Below, one piece after another: positions 1-7,771 of a stretch of 12,676 bases of DNA. The DNA comes from Ophiobolus disseminans (Eukaryota; Ascomycota; Dothideomycetes; Pleosporales; Phaeosphaeriaceae): positions 85,801 to 98,476 of the forward strand of contig MU006255.1 in assembly GCA_010093685.1 (NCBI GenBank). The letters are read 5' to 3'. Each line of letters starts with the position of its first letter. The first letter of the stretch is position 1. The notes under the pieces were generated by a model, which saw nothing but the letters and a program-made list of their open reading frames with translations, did no database searches and was not told the origin of the DNA. The position numbers and the translations under genes are program-made.

Positions 1-580
1 ATATAATGCTGTAGGCTAAGGTGTGATAAAAAGATGTGATAACCTAGTGCACAAACCCTACACTAAATTCAACGGCACTCAACCTATAACAGCGCAGGCA
101 AGATCAAAGATATCCAAATGCGGTGTGAATTAACTCAGAGGCATATAGGAGTGCGTAGAGACTCAGAAACCTTAGATTGTCTAACAACGCCTATAGGCCT
201 TGTACGAAAGGGTATCAAAAAACTACTAAGCTATCTACAAACATGCACCCTTCCTCGTAGGATCTAGAGGATCCGGAGGATCCGGAGTCGGGCCGGATGC
301 GAAGCGGGGTTGAAGCGGACCCGATACAGGGACAATGTGGAGGCAAGTAGAGGCAAAGCCTAATGCAACCTCGTTACACAACCCAGATGGGTACCCCTAA
401 CCCAACCCCAGCCCATCGTCCGTGCGACCCTACCCCAACCTATGCCCAGCCTAAAATAACCCTACCTAACCTCTACCCATAGCCCGTGCGACCTAACCCC
501 AGCCTCAACCCAAAATCCGTGCGACCCCTACCCAACCTATACCCAGCGGTGGGTACCCCGAACCTATTTACCAGCCTACT
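1..580 (+). repeat. Left inverted-repeat arm
   Basis: This arm pairs with 1669-2248. I count about 32 differences over 580 bp by eye (about 94-95% identity), and all but one are transitions. At about 251-289 it carries a 9-bp tandem (GATCYRGAG, three units) whose units differ as CCGG versus CTAG. The inner part, about 380-560, is a C-rich degenerate array of CCCAACC/CCCTAACC-like words with several copies of CGTGCGACC. The left arm is the less mutated of the two: it mostly keeps CpA or TpG where the right arm has TpA. Confidence 0.85.
381..560 (+). repeat. Degenerate CCCAACC / CGTGCGACC array in left arm
   Basis: Words such as CCCCAACC, CCCAACC and CCTAACC alternate with three copies of the heptamer GTGCGAC. 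The counterpart in the right arm is 1689-1860, read on the other strand. It resembles telomere repeat (CCCTAA) but is irregular. Comparing the arms shows that several CCCTAA words on the right are CCCCAA on the left. Confidence 0.6.
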
Positions 581-785
581 CGTACGTGTACAACGCTTAG
601 GCGGGTAGGATATAGAGAGCAGGATAGTAGTAGCATAGGGTTCAGTAAGTGGATTGGTAAGCAGTGTAGAGATAGGAGAGTATTTAGTAGAGCTGTTGGG
701 AACGGGGTAGCAGCAGTAGTAGCAGCTATATTAGAGGAGAAGAGCTAGATAGAATAGAAAGAGAGTTGAGGCAGCTATACAAGCA

Positions 786-935
786 AGAGGACGTTGCTGC
801 TGTAATAGCGAGAGGACGCTGCAGGCGTAAGAGCAAGGTAACGCTGCAGGCGTAAGAACGAGGTGACGTTGCTGCTAGTGAGGCAGTCGCTGCTGCTGGG
901 AGCGAGGTGACGCTGCGGGCGTGAGAGCGTGTCAG
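786..935 (+). repeat. Degenerate ~26-bp tandem repeat
   Basis: The core ACGCTGCAGG followed by CGTAAGAG begins at 815 and 841, a period of 26 bp. A further related copy (ACGCTGCGGG) begins at 910. Variant units with GTTGCTGCTG lie between and before them. The array is imperfect, with about four to five recognisable units. Confidence 0.6.
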
Positions 936-1270
936 ATAGCAGTACTAGCGCGCCAAGGCAGGCGATTGCTAGTACAGGGGCGTGTTGATGGGAGCGTTAG
1001 TAGGCATAGCGTTAGGGTATGGCAAGATTAGATTGCAGTAGCATAGCTAATTGCAGCTAGCAGGCGTTAACAAAGTAGGGCTAGGGAGAGGCGTTATTAA
1101 GTATTTAGAGAAGAAGCGCGTACTTAAGATAGTAGAGAGTAATTAGTTAGTTAAAGAGTTTACTAGATAATGTAGTTATTAGCTAAGTAGGTAGAGCAAT
1201 ATAGAGCACTATAGGCATAGTAGGCGTAGTAATAAACAAGTAACGCCTAGCACTTATAGAGAGAGAGTTG

Positions 1271-1495
1271 CTTATAGCTAGTGTAGAAAGAAAGTAGGCT
1301 ATAACTAGTATAAAAGGAGAGAAATGCCCTACAACCTATAGAGAAAAGACACACCTATAACTAGTATAGAAAGAGAGAGACGCCTGCAACCTATAGAAAA
1401 GAGAGAGATGCCTATAACTAGTATAGAAAGAGAGAGATGCCTATAACTAGTATAGAAAGAGAGAGACACCCTGCAACGCGCAGGGAAGAGAGACG
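1271..1495 (+). repeat. 28-29-bp tandem repeat, purine-rich
   Basis: The word CTATAACTAG starts at 1299, 1355, 1412 and 1441, giving spacings of 56, 57 and 29 bp. This is a 28-29-bp unit in which alternate units start with CTGCAACCTATAG instead. Each unit ends in a GAAAGAGAGAGA run followed by a TGCC or CGCC. The units are strongly similar but not identical. The first (about 1271) and last (about 1470-1495) copies are degenerate. Confidence 0.8.
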
Positions 1496-1668
1496 CCTAA
1501 CTAATATGAGGCGAAGGATTAGGCCTAATCTCTGCCGAATCTCGCTTAACGTTAGGGTTTCTAGGGTTTCGCGAAGTAATTTTGAGGCCCGATCCCCATT
1601 CTATCAACCCCCCAATCCCTATCATTTTCTGAACTTCTTCTATTAGATTTTGGTACAAACTTATCTTT

Positions 1669-2248
1669 AGTAGGCTAGTAAATGGGTTCGGGGTACCTAC
1701 CGCTAGGTATAGGTTAGGTAGGGGTCGCACAGATTTTGGGTTGAGGCTAGGGTTAGGTCGCACGGGCTATAGGTAGAGGTTAGGTAGGGTTATTTTAGGC
1801 TAGGTATAGGTTAGGGTAGGGTCGCACGGACGATAGGCTAGGGTTAGGTTAGGGGTACCCAGCTAGGTCGTGTAACGAGGTTGCATTAGGCTTTGCCTCT
1901 ACTTGCCTCTACATTGTCCCTGTATTAGGTCCGCTTTAACCCCGCTTCGCATCCGGCCCGACTCCGGATCCTCTAGATCCTCTAGATCCTACGAGGAAGG
2001 GTGCATGTTTGTAGATAGCTTAGTAGTTTTTTGATACCCTTTCGTACAAGGCCTATAGGCGTTGTTAGACAATCTAAGGTTTCTAAGTCTCCACGCACTC
2101 CTATATGCCTCTAAGTTAATTCACACCGCATTTGGATATCTTTGATCTTGCCTGCGCTGTTACAGGTTAAGTGCCGTTGAATTTAGTGTAGGGTTTGTGC
2201 ACTAGGTTATTACATCTTTTTATTACACCTTAGCCTACAACATTATAT
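1669..2248 (-). repeat. Right inverted-repeat arm
   Basis: This is the reverse complement of 1-580 and the same length. Read in left-arm orientation, most differences put TpA here where the left arm has CpA or TpG (about 20 sites), against about three sites the other way. The changes are clustered in CCCA and CCAG contexts that became CCTA and CTAG. The outer end, about 2219-2248, is well conserved and ends in CATTATAT. Confidence 0.85.
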
Positions 2249-2404
2249 GAACATAACAAAACTCTAAAACAATTAATATTTATACACGTGCACTACATCT
2301 ACTTAATCGCTTATTTGTCTTAAGTCGTTTATCAAATAGTGTTAGCCTAATCTGTTTTTGAACTAGAAGCTGCCGACGCAAGGGTGTTGAGTCCCCGTGT
2401 TTAT

Positions 2405-2435
2405 CCCTATCCTTGTCCCTATCCTTGTCCTTATC
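2405..2435 (+). repeat. 12-bp tandem repeat
   Basis: CCCTATCCTTGT occurs at 2405-2416 and again at 2417-2428, followed by a partial third unit (CCTTATC) to 2435. It is a short local duplication in otherwise non-coding sequence. Confidence 0.75.
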
Positions 2436-2479
2436 TTAAGAGCTCTAACCCTAAAAAGTAGACTAATACATAACCTAAC

Positions 2480-2720
2480 TGTAACCTAGTCCGTGCGACC
2501 TAACCCTAACTACAGGTTAGTGCAACTACAACCTAACCTATACCCATACTAGCGCAAAAAATATAGGTTAGGGTTAGGTTAGAGTTAGGTTATCACGTGA
2601 CTGAACCCAACCCCAACCTAACCTATACCTATTTACTAGCCTAGGTAGAACTATTACGTGCTTGTCTAGGTTTGTATATCGTAGAGTTAGAAGAGCTAGC
2701 GCAAGTCTAGTGCGTGTAGT
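2480..2720 (+). repeat. Third, diverged partial copy of the arm/spacer junction
   Basis: This stretch shares ordered blocks with about 475-650 of the left arm and early spacer. GTCCGTGCGACCTAACC occurs near 2490. ACCTATTTACTAGCCTA, matching ACCTATTTACCAGCCTA at about 562-578, is near 2626. A TACGTG block and a TAG-rich ATATCGTAGAG block follow, as in the spacer after 580. It has the same orientation as the left arm, and its similarity continues past the arm boundary, so it appears to be a fragment of another copy of the element. A short inverted pair of GGTTAGGGTTAGG and CCTAACCTA lies inside it. Confidence 0.5.
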
Positions 2721-3091
2721 AAGATAGGTACTGAACCGTTGAGTGGAGTAAGTTGCCCATTATACCGTCGCCCTAGCAGGCCGAGCACGAGTGCAATGAG
2801 ATGAGGAAGCAAAATGAATGATATTAATGTCTTGATTGTCTGCCAAGTTATTGAGTCGTTCTCAAAGTGTCGTGTCGTTCTCGATGATGGCTCCTATCAG
2901 GAAGCTGTCTCGTGCTGCCTAACTAGTACTTCCCCGCACGTACTGAGAGTCTCCGCTCTCACCACGTGCAACGGCACAAACCTCCCCCTCTAGGAGCTTA
3001 GTCCTATGAGCTCCCATTAGAAATACTAAAGCCACTAAAGAAAAGAGAAACTAAATGCTAAGCCAAAGCCAAAGCCACCACTAGCCTTAGC
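2721..3091. other. Non-coding gap downstream of the large pseudogene
   Basis: I see no convincing gene. On the minus strand this is the 3' flank of the pseudogene ending at 3092. A short GCCAAAGCCAAAGCCA run lies at about 3060-3077, and a hairpin at 2936-2969. If the stop at 3092 is itself a mutated Gln or Trp codon, the frame could run on for about 18 more codons (rich in Gly, Phe and Ser) to the next stop. Confidence 0.5.
2936..2969. other. Short imperfect hairpin
   Basis: GCACGT at the left end pairs with ACGTGC at the right end, and GAGAG with CTCTC inside, leaving a loop of about six bases and two mismatched positions in the stem. It lies about 120 bp beyond the stop of the large minus-strand pseudogene. 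Its role is unknown, and it may be incidental. Confidence 0.35.
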
Positions 3092-6000
3092 CTACTGCCT
3101 CTCCTTTCCCTTCCTAAGCCTCCCACTTCTTCGTGGCAGAACGCCAGGAGTAGGAGGTGCACCCCTCCTCTGACGTCCAGCACTCGGGCTCAGGAGAAAT
3201 GAATCGTCCTCCTCAGACTCTGCTTCCCCCACCTCAGGTGTACCAGCCAGTCGACTATCGATTGACCTAGTATAGCCATAGCGATGGCCTTGACGACTTC
3301 CTGAACCGCCTAGAGTAGACGGCGACTGATTAGTCCGCATAGGTGACCCGCTAGGTGATCTCAATTAGCTCGTAGTAGTTAGCGGACTGCTACCACTTTA
3401 AGATACCGGTGTGGCCGTTGGCTCACGAGAGAACGTTTGGCTCTCTAGAGGGAGAGCGTACGCGTCGCGCAGTCGATCGATAGCCGCTGTCGGTTCCACT
3501 TGGCCGTTATAGTTCCACTACTCCCCTCCTCGCTGTGGGTGTACCCCTCGGTTAGAGAAGAAAGAGCGATCAGGAATACCATACGGAGGATCTGGCCTAT
3601 AGGCTGCCCTCTCAGTTTGTTCGCACATCTTCTAGTGCAGCTTGACCATCTAGGCGGTTTTCTTCCTTACATCGTTAACCTACTCATCAATCTCCTCCCT
3701 GTCTAGCTCACTAAAGATTGCTGTCAATTCACCCTGGACCAGAGGTGAATCCCAACGCACCTGACAGTTGACAGCCCTAGGGATCTGAGCTGAGTATTCT
3801 GGGACTATGTCCCCGGGGAAAGCCCACTTAATGCCTCTATAGCGGTTAGAGTGGCCAGAAGGTGTCTTCGGCGCCGCTGTACACTGTTAGTAGGAAGCCG
3901 CAATTTCCTGGTATGACCCCATCTCAGGAACTTCTATAGTCGTCCCGTTATTATGTACCTTAACAAACTAGGGTAGCATAGTACGTCGTACTCTAGTGGC
4001 TGGTCCCGTTGAACCATGAGGAAGACGAGGGTCAGAGATCCGTACCTAGCTAGCTTTGCAGATGTGCTTCGTCCACTTTACCCTAGGAAACTTTTTCTGG
4101 ACATTAGCGGGCCAGTCTACCTTGTCGTCCTACCCTTCGATATAGCTAGTGGAGTCCTTAACGTCGGAATCTTCTCTCCACTTCTAGTAGTCCTTAATAA
4201 TAGTGTAGAAGCTATTAAGCATCTCTGTGCAGTTGTCTATGTCTTCGTCGTCCTATGAGGTGCTTCCTTAGATCATCTCTACTCCACGCCTAGTCTTGAC
4301 AGCGTTAGAAATGTTGAGGTTAACGTGTCGGAATTGGGTCCTATCACTAGGCTTCGTGTACTTGGTATAGTAGGGGTACGAGATCAGATAGGGCTCCTTC
4401 CGAAGGATCGCGTAGTAGAGCCAATACTTTGGGTCACCTCTTATGAGCTGCTGAATAACTAAATAGAACATCGTACGACACTAGCCTAAATTGCTCTTCC
4501 TATTAATTATCCTAGTGTGGTAGTCGTACATGCTGTAGCAGTTATATAGAATCTTCTTGAGCTCAGGATCCTGAAGTACCTAGCTAAAACAATCGAGGAC
4601 TACGGTACCGGTCTTCTTGAAGTCTCTAACTATAGTGCTCAGGCCTATAACTCTAGTTACCTCGTCCTAGTCAATCTTAGCTCGCAGAGGCGATAGTCGG
4701 TAGCGATAGCTCTTGAGGTCCCTAGCTGTCCGGTCTCCACGAAAGGGAAGTGTGAAGAGCGTACTAGTAACGACGTCGCTCTGAATTTGTCCCTACCTAT
4801 TCTTTAACTAGTAGAGGAGTAGGAGCGCGTTACGTAGCATGTTGGCACCAGAAGCTCTAGTCTTCAAACCCATCTTCCCGCCTATGAAGTGGAGATGGTT
4901 GTAGCATACCCGCTCTGGCGCCGGGGTACACTTAGCTAAGTAGTGGTAGCATTCCCTGTACCACTCATTGATAAGTTTAACCCGGGCGCTATCGTTGAGC
5001 TTCTGGTTTGGCTTCATCTTCTGCAGCATGGATATGAGAATGGATTTTGTATTCGAACAGCTACAGCCAGATAGGGTTTTCGCAGTGTGAGTAGCCTTTG
5101 GATCAATCTCTTCATCTACCTCTTCCTCAATCTCGGCGTCTTCGTCGCGGTCCCCAAGTTGGATAGCCTGCCAACTGTTCTTCATGCCTTGGCCTTCGAC
5201 AAGGCGATTGTCTTGGACTTGCGGTGGTGGTAGAGGATGTTGCCCTCTCATTAGCCCGCGCAACTATTTGAGGTCATTGACAACCTAGCGATTTCGCGTC
5301 GTCCTTCGGTTGCCAATTAGACGTCGATCTTCCTCCTGTGGGGTGCGCTCCGAGCTAGGAGTAGACATATCCACGTCTCCTCTAGGTGTCATCTGGCGAC
5401 TGGCACTTCAAGATCTGGACCGTATGCTGCGCCTAGAAGTGATAAACTCTTGAGTCTTCTTTAAGAGTGGTGTCTGTTCAACTCCGTAGTTTGCGTTGAT
5501 CTGAATGTCGCGCCCTCTAAGCTCAACCCCAGTAGCAGTCTGACCACTAGCTGCATACTCGGCGCCAGAGACCACCTGAGCGACGTTCTGAGGCTCTAGC
5601 CTATTGCCAACAGCTTCAGAGTACGGAACAATAAGCCCAAAAAGAGGCTCAAACTGGATTTGTCGTTCCTGAAGCCATGGTAGAGGGACGGTTTGAACGA
5701 CACTAATCCCCTTTCCTCGATGCGTTGTGGAGCCGAACCAGCTCAACCCCCAAGACCAGAACTCGTCCCAGCTAGGAATCTGCTTCTCACGGTTCCCTAG
5801 TATCGTCCTGATAGACACTAGTGTGAGGCCTAGCGCTGCAGCCTCCTGTCGCTTCTGTTTGACAATGTCCGGAACCTTCCCACCAAATTCTGATTGGAGG
5901 TGCTGGCTCAGATGCTCACTAAAATGTTGAAGGAGTGCTCTGACTGTTACCCAGTCAGTGGTGTTGATTTGGGCGTCTTGAGAAGCCTTCGGGTTAGAGC

Positions 6001-6664
6001 GCCTCTGGTAGTAGGCCGTATTGAGGTAGGGAACGAGAGACTGGAACGTGAACCTTCGAATTAGGAAACCCATGGTAGTACTTCCTGACTGCGACAACAT
6101 TGCAGTGTAGGAATAGGGCGCGAGCGCAGCTTTCACGGCGGTGGGCTCAAGCCTCCTTACAAGACTAATGGCTGACTCCACTTCCTTTCTTCGTTTGTCT
6201 TCCCTATCCTTTGCTGCGTCTAAGATAGGGTATCGGTCGCGAAAGACTTTGACTCCACCGTACATCTTCATGAGCTCGCTATTCTGAGTGAAGAGCTCTC
6301 TAGTACAGGCTACTACTGCTGCAGTGAGGTCGTAGTATTCCGTGAGACTAATCAACCACTCATCGACCATCTCTTTCTGTCGAGCTGGGCCTTCCCTCAC
6401 GTAGGCCGAGAACCAATTACCCACCGTGACTCCTCCGTTCCAGGGTACTTGATAGTTGACATACGAGTGATACTAGAGGCCGTGGTCAACGATCGCTATG
6501 CTATCATTCCATGGAATCACGGTGAGAGGGCCTGAGGGGTAGGTGGGTGTAGGCGTAGCGGGCGGAAAAGCTGTACCAGGTTGGGCGGCTCTAGAGGGCC
6601 CAGCCATAGGTGTATTGGAGCCGTCCGTGATGATCGGCTTCGGGATAGGCCCTCGCTTAGACAT
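3092..6664 (-). pseudogene. Large (~1190-codon) decayed gene, unknown family; possible 2OG-Fe(II) dioxygenase-like C-terminal half
   Basis: One minus-strand frame runs without any shift from an ATG at 6664 (context CACGATG, pyrimidine-rich leader) to a TAG at 3092, about 1190 codons, interrupted by roughly 22 stops: mainly TAG, about four TAA and one TGA (5408-5410, codon 419). Codons 1-45 are Pro/Ala/Thr-rich. Codons about 64-418 are almost intact, with many Trp and Gln. Then come a Ser/Arg-rich linker, an acidic tract (about 505-522), a Cys cluster (about 531-535) and a helical region to about 618. Codons about 619-1080 are heavily broken. In that part FRHVNLNI (about 778-785) looks like an HxD iron-binding motif whose Asp now reads Asn. 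A Tyr at 820 sits where a distal His is expected, and an Arg lies ten codons later. A Ser/Pro-rich, basic tail ends the frame. Family assignment is inference from residue pattern only. An alternative reading is two genes, the second starting at the ATG at 5392. Confidence 0.75.
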
Positions 6665-7283
6665 CGTGAGTGAAGGAAAAGCGATGTGGCCCACGAGCTT
6701 CCGATGAAGCGCAGTGAGGCTTCCGCGGTCGGTAGCCCGATGGCTAGGGAGAGGGGGGGTTCGGTAAGTGAAGTTGATAGCGAGGTAATCTAGTCGTCAA
6801 GAAGCTTGGAAGTTGAACTAGAGAAGCCCTGATCGCTGCAGTGGGGGTCTGTAGAGGGGAGCGGGTGAGGTGGGGCTAATGGTGAGGGCGGCCCTTCTCC
6901 CTATACTATCGCCTTCCCGCACCTCCACCGCTTTCTCGGAGTCGCCGTTTGCACGCATGACTCTTTCCGCTGTTGCGTTTGACCTCTTGCTGTCTGCTAT
7001 TCACATGCGTAGGTAAAGCTGCGGCCTGGCCATCGTTTGACCGTCCTTTCCGGGCTAGCGCGGGCTCTCTGACTGTCACAAATGGCCCAGCCACTCAGTA
7101 AAGGTAGCGCGTTTGTATCCAACTTTACTTCTTCTCGAACGCAGAGATCCGCGTGTCCTGTAGAAGCCTAACTGCCCTCCTGGGTGGAGGCCCTCATAGC
7201 GGAGCTTCGAGCGTTTGGCCTCTCCCACTGCCTCTCTGGTATGAGACATGGAGGGCGCCGGCAACCTCATATTCGCGACACCT
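6665..7283. other. GC-rich non-coding stretch upstream of the large pseudogene
   Basis: I see no gene I can support. Short frames on both strands (for example minus 7270-7076 and 7094-6906) are rich in Arg, Gly and Ser, lack recognisable domains and overlap each other. On the minus strand this is where a promoter and 5' UTR for the gene starting at 6664 would lie. A pyrimidine-rich run precedes the ATG, and a second C-rich run lies at about 6740-6760 (GAGGGGGGG on the plus strand). CpG is frequent and TAG/CTA words are rarer than in the flanks, so this block seems little touched by the mutation process. Confidence 0.45.
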
Positions 7284-7742
7284 TGTAGTGCCTAGCTCTT
7301 CTGTCTCGCGGTAGCAGTGCAGTCGCAGTACACCAGCCCCTCATCAGGAGTTTCAGCCGTAGCGGTGGCTGAGCGTATGATCGATGGCTACATCCGGAAT
7401 TCCTAAGGTTCCAACTAGGCCAGCCAATCAGAGGACTCTAGGTCAGACCTAGAGCCGTCTAATTGGCTGATAGACTGGACCCTGATCGCTATAGCCGGTA
7501 TCTCCGGAACTTCACCTGTCGCGGAGCGGCGAACGCGCCTCCCCCTCTACGAGTGGCTATACCTAGGAGTAGGGAAAGAAAGGAAAGAAATTGCGCAAAA
7601 GAAACATAGGAAATCTGAGATAATGAGCGTGGTGTAGCCCCTATTGCACCTCTCTCTGGCGAGGTCGAGGCGGAGGATGCTAGGAATCTGAACTGAAAAA
7701 TGTACGTGTAGGAGATGCTACCTGTGTAGCGGAGATACTACC
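7284..7742 (-). repeat. Tentative 3' LTR of the Ty3/gypsy element
   Basis: On the minus strand the pol frame ends at 7772 and is followed by a polypurine tract (7741-7752), the usual position just before a 3' LTR. The sequence after the tract begins TAGTATCTCC. A plausible far end is at 7284, where the plus strand reads TGTAGTGCC, roughly an inverted match to the start. That gives about 459 bp, ordinary for a fungal LTR. The other LTR has been lost to the telomere, so the boundaries cannot be confirmed by pairing. The stretch contains a near-palindrome with CCAAT-type arms at 7421-7469. Confidence 0.35.
7421..7469. repeat. Near-palindrome with CCAAT arms (copy A)
   Basis: CAGCCAATCAGAGGACTCTA on the left arm pairs with the right arm ending in AATTGGCTG, with about three mismatches and a tiny centre. 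The arms start with CCAAT, the core recognised by the fungal CCAAT-binding (HAP/NF-Y) complex, so a promoter role inside an LTR is possible. A related palindrome lies at 12349-12416 (copy B). They share a 20-nt exact match, CCAATCAGAGGACTCTAGGT. Confidence 0.6.
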
Positions 7743-7752
7743 CTCCCCTTCT
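7741..7752 (-). promoter_or_regulatory. Polypurine tract for plus-strand DNA synthesis
   Basis: On the minus strand this reads AGAAGGGGAGGG, twelve purines in a row. It lies about 20 bases beyond the end of the pol frame and immediately before the sequence taken as the LTR start. In LTR retrotransposons an RNase H-resistant polypurine tract at this position primes second-strand DNA synthesis. The assignment rests on composition and position. Confidence 0.55.
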
Positions 7753-7771
7753 AAAAACCTAATCGTCCCGA

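Larger units (their letters stand above)
581..1668. other. Non-coding spacer between inverted arms
   Basis: This 1088-bp core lies between the arms. The plus strand is purine-rich (many AGAG, TAGTAG and GTAG runs) across about 600-1500. It contains two short tandem arrays (about 786-935 and 1271-1495) and otherwise low-complexity sequence. The only open frames (about 1437-1646 plus and 1497-1763 minus) are short, cross the repeat and arm boundaries and show no domain pattern, so I do not call them genes. Confidence 0.6.
1..2248. mobile_element. Long inverted-repeat element (580 bp arms, 1088 bp spacer), non-autonomous
   Basis: The sequence at 1-580 returns in reverse complement at 1669-2248, with both arms exactly 580 bp by eye. 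The outermost bases read ATATAATG on the left and CATTATAT on the right. The spacer has no convincing open reading frame, so if this is a transposon it depends on an enzyme encoded elsewhere. Long terminal inverted repeats around a non-coding core are known from non-autonomous Mutator-like and foldback DNA transposons, but no transposase or diagnostic terminus assigns a superfamily. The window begins at the first arm base, so a target-site duplication cannot be checked and the homology may extend further left. Alternatives are two oppositely oriented subtelomeric repeats, or an inverted duplication of a single repeat. Confidence 0.7.

Noticed and set aside
1437..1763. Two short overlapping frames at the spacer/right-arm boundary
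   Set aside because: They cross the tandem array and the arm edge, lie on opposite strands and show only low-complexity sequence.
1700..1860. True interstitial telomere array in the right arm
   Set aside because: The words are irregular, and several correspond to CCCCAA in the other arm, so they are likely products of mutation. Only 12583-12676 is a genuine array.
4016..4258. Plus-strand open frame of 80 codons, hydrophobic
   Set aside because: It is antisense to the large minus-strand pseudogene and has no support of its own.
6906..7270. Two short Arg-rich minus-strand frames
   Set aside because: They overlap in different frames in a GC-rich stretch, with no domain, no start context and no continuation.
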